From: a virus
IMG/VR virus record: IMGVR_UViG_3300030107_004732
Span: 1 to 64,000 of that record
DNA: 64,000 nt
Direction: 5' to 3' (one strand)
The stretch's first letter is position 1; every line of letters begins with the position of its first letter. The position numbers and the translations under genes are program-made. This document shows, piece after piece, positions 10,122 through 18,073 of the stretch. The notes beneath the pieces are model-generated. The model was not told where the DNA came from, searched no databases, and was given only the letters and a program-made list of their open reading frames with translations.

Positions 10122-10906
10122 TACTTTCCTTTTTTGTTACCATCTATCAGTTCCCCCCACAATGATGTTTTCCCGTTAATAATTTGAATAATATGCACAG
10201 TAAATAATCCTCTCGCATAAAAATCAACTATTGCAAATGCATGTGCCCAATTTATTGGTCTTCCACCAAGCCAAGAGTTTGCTTCTTCCTTCATATTTTT
10301 TAAACATCCAATACTCCAAGCAGACTTAGGTCCATCCATGTGAGTGGCAGACATTTGTTGCAAATCATGCCAATGTCCATACATTACATTACATCCAAGT
10401 TTTCTAAGATGATTAGCAGTATGGTATTGACCACCATATTGATGGCCATGATAAAAGTAAAGTTTTCCCATACGAAGTTTTTTGCCCATCGGGTAGTATT
10501 TATAGCCTCGTTCATTAAGCTTGACAGCATTAGGAAATTTATACTGAGGAATATAGGGGTATTTTTCAACTGCAAAATTAAGCCAATTATCATGATTACC
10601 TTCAGTAATATACTTTTCTTTACAATTTGCTTTATCCAAAGACTCGTCAATCTGATCCATCCCTGCGTTAACATCTTTTACATCCTTATCAAAATCATCT
10701 ATTAAATATTCTAATGGTGGAGCTTTTCTTCTTTTAAATCTCCAAGCACTAAATGCGTGCCATTCTCCAACATCACCTATATCTACATAAGCATCAGGTT
10801 TTACTATTTCAATTGTTTTCTTTAAACAATTAATAGCAGGTTGGTCATGTAATGGAAAATGTTTGTCTGGAGTTACAATAACTCTTTTTACAACACCTTT
10901 ATCCAT
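10121..10906 (-). CDS. Calcineurin-like metallophosphoesterase (copy 1)
   Basis: 261 aa with the full metallophosphoesterase motif set: DKH (D14, H16), GDVGE (44-48, a GDxxD variant), GNHD (103-106), GH (154-155) and GHWH (177-180). These residues bind two metal ions and hydrolyse phosphoesters in the calcineurin-like superfamily. The substrate cannot be inferred; nucleic acid ends, cyclic nucleotides and small phosphoesters are all possible. It sits between holin-like genes in the lysis/tail region and has a highly similar paralogue at 63110-63889 with every motif conserved. SD: GAAAGGGGAAGC before the ATG. Confidence 0.85.
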   Translation of the reverse strand: MDKGVVKRVIVTPDKHFPLHDQPAINCLKKTIEIVKPDAYVDIGDVGEWHAFSAWRFKRRKAPPLEYLIDDFDKDVKDVNAGMDQIDESLDKANCKEKYITEGNHDNWLNFAVEKYPYIPQYKFPNAVKLNERGYKYYPMGKKLRMGKLYFYHGHQYGGQYHTANHLRKLGCNVMYGHWHDLQQMSATHMDGPKSAWSIGCLKNMKEEANSWLGGRPINWAHAFAIVDFYARGLFTVHIIQIINGKTSLWGELIDGNKKGK

Positions 10907-10923
10907 AGCTTCCCCTTTCTTTT

Positions 10924-11085
10924 TTATTTATTTAATTCTTTTCTGATTAAGGCAATTTTATATACAAAATATACTATAGTAATCAAACCAACGCCTAAAC
11001 GTACGATTTCAGGCAACATTTCCATAAACTGGATACTTATGCCTCCGCTACCAATTATTGCCGATTTTAGTGTATCTGCGTCCAT
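10924..11085 (-). CDS. Small membrane protein, putative holin (copy 1)
   Basis: 53 aa, ATG at 11085 placed directly after the lysozyme stop (TAAATG). It has a polar N-terminus and one hydrophobic segment (about residues 30-45, VRLGVGLITIVYFVYK) with a short basic C-terminus. Its C-terminal 35 residues are matched by the truncated ORF at the right edge of the window (63892-64000), also just before a metallophosphoesterase, so it is conserved in both cassettes. Position next to the lysozyme suggests a holin or pinholin. Confidence 0.6.
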   Translation of the reverse strand: MDADTLKSAIIGSGGISIQFMEMLPEIVRLGVGLITIVYFVYKIALIRKELNK

Positions 11086-11490
11086 TTAACCTACACTTCC
11101 TACTATTTTACTCATTTTCTTTGCTCTATTTGGAGTTTGTTTAGCCCATTTGCTATCAAGCATTTCAATAGACGCGTTTTTGAAGTCTTTATCTTTTAAA
11201 TATGTAATTGTTTTTACAAACTTAGAAAAACCTGTTACACCTAATTGGTAGCACATTTCCATAACTACATCTTGAATTACTTTAGGCATAAATGGATACC
11301 ATCCAAATTTAAGTTTAACTCTGTCTTCTAACTCTTGAATTTTACGTTCAAGGATAAGATCGCATATATCTCTGTCTAACTCTAAATCCTTAATTGCAAA
11401 ACCATATCCAATAGTATCTATACCTAAACTATCTTTATAGACAATACCTACATAACCTTCGTTTTCTTTTATACTTTCTCTTAATCCCAT
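11086..11490 (-). CDS. T4-type lysozyme (GH24 endolysin)
   Basis: 134 aa with the T4 lysozyme catalytic triad at the same numbering as T4: E11 (ENEG), D20 (YKDS) and T26 (DTIGYG). It cleaves the MurNAc-GlcNAc bond of peptidoglycan for host lysis. There is no signal peptide, so export would depend on a holin, and a holin-like ORF begins immediately after it. It is shorter than T4 lysozyme (164 aa), but the C-terminal helical region (WAKQTPNRAKKM) is present. SD: AAAGGGAAA before the ATG. Confidence 0.9.
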   Translation of the reverse strand: MGLRESIKENEGYVGIVYKDSLGIDTIGYGFAIKDLELDRDICDLILERKIQELEDRVKLKFGWYPFMPKVIQDVVMEMCYQLGVTGFSKFVKTITYLKDKDFKNASIEMLDSKWAKQTPNRAKKMSKIVGSVG

Positions 11491-11507
11491 AATATTTTCC
11501 CTTTATA

Positions 11508-12065
11508 TTAATATTCTATGTTAAGTATTATACTAAGATGATCAGAAGTATCTGCACCACCATCACTTGTATTTTGACCTGCTCTTGCAATACAACCCAT
11601 ATATACGCTTGTTGATCCTGCTGCTGCTTCAAGAAGAACTGTAGGGATAGTATTACCAACACCAGCTCCAAAGATGGCTGTTGAAAATCTAGAATTAGTT
11701 AAATCAGATGTGTAAACAGATGCGTCCATTTGCACAACTCCCAAAATTTTTGCTGCTAATGCATTTGAGTTACTTATATTAGGAGCACTATCAACAGTTC
11801 CTAAATCAGTTGCAACTTGCATAAAAACTAAATCAAAATCCCATGCTTGGTCAGCTGTATTAATTACACTACATCCAACAAGTTTAGATTTTCCACCTGG
11901 GTCTAAAACTGCATTTGTAATTTCTACTGAATTAAACAATACGTCACCACTAGCATAATCTGATGACGGTATTGTTGGAGTTGTTCTAAATATATGTTGT
12001 TGAGAAAGCTTATTAGTTGCTTCTTGGACTGTAAATTTATTAAGTCCTGGTTTGTTATTTGCCAT
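11508..12065 (-). CDS. Virion structural protein, 185 aa
   Basis: A soluble, Ala/Ser/Thr-rich, beta-predicted protein with no membrane segment, preceded by a GGAGGTAAAC ribosome site. It lies between the head-tail proteins and the lysozyme in the late operon. Composition and length resemble phage head-decoration or minor tail proteins, but I do not recognise the family. A small hairpin lies in its leader. Confidence 0.55.
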   Translation of the reverse strand: MANNKPGLNKFTVQEATNKLSQQHIFRTTPTIPSSDYASGDVLFNSVEITNAVLDPGGKSKLVGCSVINTADQAWDFDLVFMQVATDLGTVDSAPNISNSNALAAKILGVVQMDASVYTSDLTNSRFSTAIFGAGVGNTIPTVLLEAAAGSTSVYMGCIARAGQNTSDGGADTSDHLSIILNIEY

Positions 12066-12076
12066 GTTTACCTCCT

Positions 12077-12106
12077 GCCCTAAGCACTGGCTGTGCGTGA
12101 ATGGGC
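12077..12106 (-). other. Nested hairpin in leader of 185-aa gene
   Basis: GCCC/GGGC encloses a GCAC/GTGC hairpin with a 5-nt loop in the 51-nt gap between two late genes. It lies just upstream of the GGAGG ribosome site of the 185-aa gene. There is no T-run, so it is not a clear terminator; an RNA processing or mRNA-stabilising element is more likely. Confidence 0.35.
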
Positions 12107-12116
12107 TTGTTTATTG

Positions 12117-12821
12117 TTATATTATTGCATTTGAGCCAGAAGCAATTATTCTTGCTCCTGCAACTCTTGTATTATTATATTTTTCTACCATTTTATTAAA
12201 TTGAGCCATAAAATATTCTTTAGCTTCAAGATTCATCATATCTTCAGATATTTTTGCTTTTACATAATAAACTAAAGCTTTTGATAAATAATTAGATAAA
12301 TTTATATTATCATCTTCATCATTTAAAACATCTACCGCATAATATAAAGAAACTGTTTTTTCAAAGTTTGTCCAAAGAGTACTATTACCACTATATTTAG
12401 TATAAAGAGTTATTACATTATTAGTACCAGTATTGTTAGATAGTGATTTTATTTTATGTAAACCATTAAATTTTCCAGCATTTTTTAAGACTATATAATT
12501 GTCAGCAGCTAAAGAATAAGCTGTAGCATAATTAATGTAAGAAGAACTATTGTCAGCAATCTTTAAATAACCGTCAGTAGATTTATACTGAGTTATACTT
12601 ACATCAACAAGATTAGTTGATTCTATAAAATATTCAGGACTATATACATATTGTATTTCTATACCATCAGCAATACTATCTGTAGCAGATTTCCATTGAG
12701 ATCTATTAGAACCAGGTCCATAATCTCTTGAGTTAGCATCGTTATCAAAAGCAGTATCTTTTTCAACAATTGCTATTTTATTACCTTTTATATAATATCC
12801 ATATTTTCTAACTTCTGCCAT
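12117..12821 (-). CDS. Head-tail connector-region protein, 234 aa
   Basis: 234 aa, starting in TAATGG overlap with the adaptor-like gene upstream. The N-terminal half is beta-rich with aromatic strands (YGYYIKGNKIAIVEKD). The C-terminal ~60 residues are helical (SEDMMNLEAKEYFMAQFNKM). Position between the adaptor and the lysis genes fits a gatekeeper or tail-connector component. No recognised motif; function from synteny only. Confidence 0.5.
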   Translation of the reverse strand: MAEVRKYGYYIKGNKIAIVEKDTAFDNDANSRDYGPGSNRSQWKSATDSIADGIEIQYVYSPEYFIESTNLVDVSITQYKSTDGYLKIADNSSSYINYATAYSLAADNYIVLKNAGKFNGLHKIKSLSNNTGTNNVITLYTKYSGNSTLWTNFEKTVSLYYAVDVLNDEDDNINLSNYLSKALVYYVKAKISEDMMNLEAKEYFMAQFNKMVEKYNNTRVAGARIIASGSNAII

Positions 12822-13108
12822 TATACACCATCCGCATCTTTTATTCTAGGGTCATAAATTAATCTAGGAACTTGTCTATATTCGTCTTTACTATTTAAAT
12901 GATTTTTACATCTAACTTCAAGAACTTTGATTACATCATTTGGTAAATCATAGAACCTTTGATCCTTAGTAATGTCAATTTTTTCAGTAGTTACATGAGT
13001 TTCAGAAATAGTGTTTATTTCTTCTAAACCATCTTTTATATAAGCAATTACTCTACCTGTTGGTATTTCTTCTGCTCCTACTCTTTCTATTAATTCTTTA
13101 ACCTTCAT
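12821..13108 (-). CDS. Putative head-tail adaptor protein
   Basis: 95 aa from the ATG at 13108 (MKVKELIERVG), which follows the previous stop as TAATATG. An in-frame ATG at 13120 would add four residues. The helical N-terminus, 'YIKDGLEEI' and the later 'FYDLPNDVIKVLEV' segment match the pattern of small podoviral adaptor proteins sitting under the portal. Neither start has a clear ribosome site, so translational coupling is likely. Confidence 0.55.
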   Translation of the reverse strand: MKVKELIERVGAEEIPTGRVIAYIKDGLEEINTISETHVTTEKIDITKDQRFYDLPNDVIKVLEVRCKNHLNSKDEYRQVPRLIYDPRIKDADGV

Positions 13109-13109
13109 A

Positions 13110-13607
13110 TTAAGCGTCATCTATTATAGCCGCAACTGTACATCTAACTGTTCCTGATGAAGTTGCAGCATGTAAATTATTTACTGTTACATGTGAGCCA
13201 CTACTTTTAAATTTTAAAATAATAGCTTCATCTACGTCTAATTCTACAGAATCAGAATTAGCAGCTGGATCACCACCATCTAAAGTTATATAGACTTTAG
13301 AATTTGTGCTTGTAGACCCATCTGTAGTCCCACTATTTTTAACAAATAAAAATCTTACATAATCACTATTAGATACTGTTCCAGTATCTGTAAAGTTTCC
13401 AGATATTAAATCTGCATGGGAAGCTGTTACGTCAACACTTGTACTATAAAACCATCTATCATTACCATCTGCTTTAGTATACTCTAATTTACCACCTAAT
13501 GATTGTTTTATATCATGATGTATTGCATCTACTGCATCTGCATCTGAATCAGCAGCTATAGTTACGACAGGCGTTATACTTACCAAACCTCTTGCTGTGT
13601 CTGCCAT
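13110..13607 (-). CDS. Virion protein, beta-rich, 165 aa
   Basis: 165 aa, rich in Asp, Ser, Thr and Val, with alternating hydrophobic strands and no membrane segment (for example SKVYITLDGGDPAANSDS). It starts in overlap with the stop of the 454-aa gene. It looks like a small beta-sandwich virion protein, such as a decoration or tail-completion protein. Family not recognised. Confidence 0.5.
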   Translation of the reverse strand: MADTARGLVSITPVVTIAADSDADAVDAIHHDIKQSLGGKLEYTKADGNDRWFYSTSVDVTASHADLISGNFTDTGTVSNSDYVRFLFVKNSGTTDGSTSTNSKVYITLDGGDPAANSDSVELDVDEAIILKFKSSGSHVTVNNLHAATSSGTVRCTVAAIIDDA

Positions 13608-14971
13608 TATTGTTCTCCTTGTTGTTGTCTAGGTGCCATAATAGAAAAGGCTTCATTATATTGTTGAGATAACATACCTAATCTACCTTGCATCCATTCA
13701 TATTTTGTCATATTTTTTTGCACTTTATTTATATAATTTTGTACATCTGCTTGATATTTACCTATTTTTGCTGAATTAGATGCTGATGCTTTTTCAACAT
13801 TAGCAGAGAATCCAGCTAAATTATTTTGAAAATCAGTACTTGCTTTTGTTAAGTCTGATTGAAATCTATTCATATTAGCTTGTATTTCACTTTGATACTT
13901 AGTGATGTCATATCCTGTTTCAGCTTGATATGTTTGTAAAGCTTTACTTATTTTTGCTTGATAATCTTGTAATGAAGAAGTTATTCTTTGAGTTTCTTTT
14001 TGAACTTCAACTTGATATTCAGATAACTTTCCTTGATAATCTTGAGCCCATTCACCAATTTCTTTTTGGTATATTGCATTATTCTTTTCAAATTCTGATT
14101 GAGAATTAGCTAATTTAACTTCAAATTCATTTATCTTAGCAGTTATTTCTGTAATTCTTGATTCTAACATTTCTGAATCTTCTTCTGTATTAATCCAAGT
14201 ATTAGCATCTGAATAATTTAAATCTCCCATAATCGGAGCATTATATTCTAAAGTGCTAGTAGATAAAGTAGGTGCATTAAATACTGGCATCACAAACGTT
14301 TCTACTGTTCCTGCTTCAGAAAAATCAACATCTACCCCACCAGGAGGAACAGGTAAAACAAAATCTGTAGGCCCAGTATACGTAGGTAAAGATGTATCAG
14401 AAAAATCTAATATTACAGCGTTTAAATCACTAGGTAAATCATTATCTATATCAGATAAAGAGTTTTGTAATGATTTTATAGCTCCGTACAATACTACTAA
14501 ATATTCGTATTCAGCAGGGAAATCTTGTATAGATGTAGAGCTATGCCCTGTATTTGTTGCATAAGAAACTTGAGTAACAACAATATCGTTATCACTTCCA
14601 GCAGCAGTAGGAACTGAATAAATTTTACCATCTAATTCATACCATCCTGGATTGTGTTTACTTCTATAATGTAAACTATCAGTATCTGTAGCATTATATC
14701 TATCATGAGGATCAATTTGATCGCACTTTCTTAATATAGTAGTGCTATCATGTTCTCTCATTACAGATAATATTTTACCTGTTTTAGTTACATTAGTAGC
14801 AGAATTAGTAGTTATACAAAATTTAGAAGTTTCAAAAGGGTTTAAAGTTGTAATTCTATTAATTACCTCTTTAGTTCCATCTACTAAAAATTGAGATAAC
14901 TCATCATTAGTAGGTGAAGTCCCTATTGATAATCCTGTTAATCCTTCTACTTGTGTTTTAAAATCTGCCAT
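13607..14971 (-). CDS. Head-tail junction protein with long coiled coil, 454 aa
   Basis: The N-terminal ~210 residues are globular and resemble adaptor-type proteins (TNDELSQFLVDGTKEVINR). A Pro-rich linker follows (about 210-270). From about residue 275 to 430 there is a continuous coiled coil with recurring YQxEI / YQAKI / YQADV units about 11-14 residues apart. Such a rod next to portal-proximal genes suggests a fibre-like or scaffold-like element at the neck. It follows the decoration protein gene after a hairpin-bearing 89-nt gap. Confidence 0.5.
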   Translation of the reverse strand: MADFKTQVEGLTGLSIGTSPTNDELSQFLVDGTKEVINRITTLNPFETSKFCITTNSATNVTKTGKILSVMREHDSTTILRKCDQIDPHDRYNATDTDSLHYRSKHNPGWYELDGKIYSVPTAAGSDNDIVVTQVSYATNTGHSSTSIQDFPAEYEYLVVLYGAIKSLQNSLSDIDNDLPSDLNAVILDFSDTSLPTYTGPTDFVLPVPPGGVDVDFSEAGTVETFVMPVFNAPTLSTSTLEYNAPIMGDLNYSDANTWINTEEDSEMLESRITEITAKINEFEVKLANSQSEFEKNNAIYQKEIGEWAQDYQGKLSEYQVEVQKETQRITSSLQDYQAKISKALQTYQAETGYDITKYQSEIQANMNRFQSDLTKASTDFQNNLAGFSANVEKASASNSAKIGKYQADVQNYINKVQKNMTKYEWMQGRLGMLSQQYNEAFSIMAPRQQQGEQ

Positions 14972-14988
14972 ATTTCCCTTTTAATGTT

Positions 14989-15032
14989 GGGATACCTCCT
15001 TTGGGAGGGGAAGCTCACCATAGGAGGCACCC
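14989..15032 (-). other. Hairpin between decoration and 454-aa genes
   Basis: GGG-N2-CCTCC pairs with GGAGG-N2-CCC across about 20 nt, and an alternative CCTCC-TTT-GGGAGG hairpin lies inside it. It sits in the 89-nt gap, 18 nt upstream of the start at 14971, where GGAGG is sequestered in one fold. No U-run follows. It could be an mRNA processing/stability element or tune translation. Confidence 0.4.
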
Positions 15033-15060
15033 AAACTATTATTGTTACTTTATCTACTTT

Positions 15061-15510
15061 CTAGCTAGCTTTACTAGGAATGAAGTATCTAATGTAAAGG
15101 TTGCCGACTAAGCCAGCAGCACTTGCACTAAAATCTCCAGTAATCCATTGTGTAGAAGTCATTGGTTGATACATTTTTCCATTTGTACCACCATTAACTC
15201 CAGAAGTAGCCATTATAGCCGCTGAACCTACATCAGCACCATCTAACAGATTATCACTGCCTGTAGTACCGTCTGCCGCAACGCCTAAATCGATTGTAGC
15301 TGATCCTGTAGCTGCTGTTGTAACATCTAATAAAACACCTTCAACAATAATGTCCTCATTTTCTGGATTTTTCCACGCAAGACCGTGGTCACCAGCAGCA
15401 TGAGTTGTCGCAGTAACTGCAACCCCACTATTAATAGGTACTTTTACTAGTCTAGAAACACCATCAACAAGACCGTCTGCTTTATTTTGTCCATACATTG
15501 GATTTGCCAT
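15061..15510 (-). CDS. Probable head decoration protein
   Basis: 149 aa, immediately downstream of the major capsid gene (11-nt gap, GGAGATAAG ribosome site). It is beta-rich with low charge and repeated Gly/Ala/Thr segments (TTAATGSATIDLGVAADG). Size and position match decoration/cement proteins encoded next to capsid genes in many phages. Family-level homology was not checked. Confidence 0.6.
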   Translation of the reverse strand: MANPMYGQNKADGLVDGVSRLVKVPINSGVAVTATTHAAGDHGLAWKNPENEDIIVEGVLLDVTTAATGSATIDLGVAADGTTGSDNLLDGADVGSAAIMATSGVNGGTNGKMYQPMTSTQWITGDFSASAAGLVGNLYIRYFIPSKAS

Positions 15511-15521
15511 AACTTATCTCC

Positions 15522-17066
15522 TTATGTCCAAATAGCATGCGCTTCGGGCATTTCCCATTGCATACCAGCTTCAGTTAGAATCATATCTACTCTACGATCG
15601 ACACCTGAGTTCTCTAATGTTTGAACCCCTACGTAGACTGAAGTATCTCTGTTTAAACCATTACCAACAAGTGGACGATAAGCACAATGCTTCATGTTAA
15701 TACCAAGCATTTTAATTTGTGTGCTATCTAAGTGGATGTTTCTAGCCACATTCATATCACCATAAGGTGTTGCGAATGTAGTAATATCTACACCAAACAC
15801 TTTTTTCTTGCCAGTCATAGCGAAATCTGCTCTAAATTGACCAGATATGTGAACGTTGTTTTTAAAGTATCCACCTAATTTATGCATCCAGTTATAAACA
15901 GGAGTCGAAACAAAGAAAACTGTTGCTTGACTACTATTGTATCTAGGATCAACATAACTTGATAAATCATCTAAAAACATATCAGCTGTTTTAGTTCCAG
16001 TATCTAAACTAAAAGCATTACCATACTGAGTAATAAAATCAACCGCACCTTGAGTGTAGTTAACGCCATCACTATCAGTATATTGAGAACCAAATAATAA
16101 AGATTGCTCAATATCATATTTGTGCTCAACTAACTTTTCTTTCCAAACTCTAGCCCACTCATTTGGTTCATACTTCAAAATTGTTGCTCTAGACGTATTT
16201 GTCATAGCCATTGAAGTTTTCCATATTTGAGTCATGCCATAGCCTGTAGAGTATGGTTGATCTTTCCAAGTTTCTGGATAACCAGTACCTTCACCAAATG
16301 CTGTTCCAACTACATAACATCTTTTTCTTTCAAGAAAATCTGCAATTGAAAAACCTGAAACATCTATAGCATCTATAGCATTATTGTGAGCTACATAAGA
16401 TAATAACTCAGTTGCGCTAGATGTACCTTTGATTATTTTACATTTTAAGTTAGCAGCGTTTGATACTGAAGTAGTATCAACTTCCATAACTTTTGCAACT
16501 AAATAATCAGTAGGTGCAGTTGCAGTAGATGCACTTGAGTCATCCCAAGATCCACCGTTTGCACTTGTTGAGTGAGGTATTTTAATCATCTGACCTTCAA
16601 TGAAGAAAGCAGGCTGTGTGCCAGAATCTCCAGGTGAGATTTCGTTAGTAGAATTACCATATACATTCTGCAAATTACCTGCAGATTTGTAATCAGTAAT
16701 CATTGTAAAATAATAAATGTCACCAGCATCTACATCACCAGCAGTTACTAAAGCTGTTTTAGTACTACCATCTATTGATGCAGGAGCTGCTTGACCGTGA
16801 TTTGAAACATATGCATAACGCTTATGCCACGAAGGACGTTTCTCTGTGAACTTAAAAGAAGGATCATCAGTGGCTTTTTTAGATGCTTTTGCAAGAAATC
16901 TAAAAAAAGGATCTTGAGCTATTGCTAGTTCAGAAACCCTGTCACCAAAGTTAAACTTTCTTCGAAGATCGCCAGTGTCTAATCCCGTACCATGACGAGG
17001 ACCAGAAGATACACCATTCGTACTAACCGTATCTGAATATGTCTCTAGACTAAATGAGTCTGCCAT
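15522..17066 (-). CDS. Major capsid protein
   Basis: 514 aa, preceded by a scaffold-like gene and followed by a decoration-like gene, the standard position for a capsid protein. The N-terminal segment (GDRVSELAIAQDPFFRFL) resembles that of SU10-like podoviral capsid proteins. The long central beta-rich region and the later DITTFATPYGDMNVARN segment fit the P-domain/A-domain layout of HK97-fold capsids. AGGAGATGGTCC precedes the ATG. Its leader has two perfect hairpins. Identification is by context and general sequence pattern. Confidence 0.8.
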   Translation of the reverse strand: MADSFSLETYSDTVSTNGVSSGPRHGTGLDTGDLRRKFNFGDRVSELAIAQDPFFRFLAKASKKATDDPSFKFTEKRPSWHKRYAYVSNHGQAAPASIDGSTKTALVTAGDVDAGDIYYFTMITDYKSAGNLQNVYGNSTNEISPGDSGTQPAFFIEGQMIKIPHSTSANGGSWDDSSASTATAPTDYLVAKVMEVDTTSVSNAANLKCKIIKGTSSATELLSYVAHNNAIDAIDVSGFSIADFLERKRCYVVGTAFGEGTGYPETWKDQPYSTGYGMTQIWKTSMAMTNTSRATILKYEPNEWARVWKEKLVEHKYDIEQSLLFGSQYTDSDGVNYTQGAVDFITQYGNAFSLDTGTKTADMFLDDLSSYVDPRYNSSQATVFFVSTPVYNWMHKLGGYFKNNVHISGQFRADFAMTGKKKVFGVDITTFATPYGDMNVARNIHLDSTQIKMLGINMKHCAYRPLVGNGLNRDTSVYVGVQTLENSGVDRRVDMILTEAGMQWEMPEAHAIWT

Positions 17067-17099
17067 TGGACCATCTCCTTTTCTGTCGTTCCCTCAACT

Positions 17100-17155
17100 G
17101 CATATTAAATATGCCTTCGGTTCAGACTAAAGTGAAGTTCGGTAGACGGTCTACC
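17100..17155 (-). other. Tandem hairpins upstream of capsid gene
   Basis: Two perfect 6-bp, 3-nt-loop inverted repeats, at 17141-17155 (GGTAGA/TCTACC) and 17100-17114 (GCATAT/ATATGC), lie in the 93-nt gap between the scaffold stop and the capsid start. Neither is followed by a U-tract on the transcribed strand. They probably act as RNA stabilising or processing elements for the capsid mRNA. A promoter here cannot be excluded. Confidence 0.45.
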
Positions 17156-17159
17156 CAAT

Positions 17160-18038
17160 CTAACCGAACAAGTTATCTACATTACCATCAAGGCCTAATA
17201 TACCATCAAATAATTGATCATCTTTTGATTTATCAGCTGTTCCTTGACTGTTCGAATCGCTAGCAGTTGTAGGGATATTTCTTACATTTTTCATTTGAGT
17301 AAGCATATCCTGTTTAGTAGAATTGGCCACGTTTGTATTTGCTTTATCTTTGTTTAAAAGATAATAGACATCATCAATGGTTAATTTACGAGATTTTGCC
17401 TGTTCTTTAAAACTTGCAAATTCTTCTTCTGTCATCCCATGCTTTTTAACAAATTCAGCTTCCATATTTTTTTGAGCTATTTTAGCTTGCATTTTTTGAG
17501 CATTTTGCTTTTCACGGCTTAAAACACTACCAACTCTTTGCTGAACTATTCCATCTATATGAGCATTCATAACTTTAGCAGAATCCGAATCAGGATTTTC
17601 CATAGCTTCTGTAGCATCATACATAAAATCTTCAGAAAGATTTAGTTGTTCTTTAACGTCTTTAGCAGGTTGACCACCATTTTTAAAATATGATCTAACA
17701 TGGTCTACTAAACCACTGTCGCGTTTCATTGCATCGAGAACAGGTACAAATGGTTTTAAGTCTTTAAGCTGTTCATTCATTTTAATAGCTTCTCTACTTG
17801 AATCCTTATACCTTTTTTTGTATGGATTGTCCTCATTATCCCAGTTCACATTAGAGCCTTGTGATTGTTCGTGGGTTACCATTTCGGAGCCACTTTCACT
17901 TTGGGTTACTTCTGCGTTATTAACTTCCCCTTCTGCCACCATTCCATTAACGGAATTTTCAATTTGGCCAAAGAAATCGTTAGAGTCATCCATGATATTA
18001 TCTACCACTTTTGAGTTACCTTCTACTTCGTTTGACAT
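17160..18038 (-). CDS. Putative scaffolding protein
   Basis: 292 aa between portal and capsid genes, the usual scaffold position. It is acidic at the N-terminus (Asn/Glu/Asp-rich, residues 1-75). The middle is helical and Lys/Gln-rich (about 95-235, SREAIKMNEQLKDLKP), and the C-terminus is short and acidic. This low-complexity helical make-up is typical of scaffolding proteins. SD: AAAGGAGAAAG. Confidence 0.65.
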   Translation of the reverse strand: MSNEVEGNSKVVDNIMDDSNDFFGQIENSVNGMVAEGEVNNAEVTQSESGSEMVTHEQSQGSNVNWDNEDNPYKKRYKDSSREAIKMNEQLKDLKPFVPVLDAMKRDSGLVDHVRSYFKNGGQPAKDVKEQLNLSEDFMYDATEAMENPDSDSAKVMNAHIDGIVQQRVGSVLSREKQNAQKMQAKIAQKNMEAEFVKKHGMTEEEFASFKEQAKSRKLTIDDVYYLLNKDKANTNVANSTKQDMLTQMKNVRNIPTTASDSNSQGTADKSKDDQLFDGILGLDGNVDNLFG

Positions 18039-18073
18039 TCTTTCTCCTTTTCTTAAAAAAAAATTAAAGTAAT

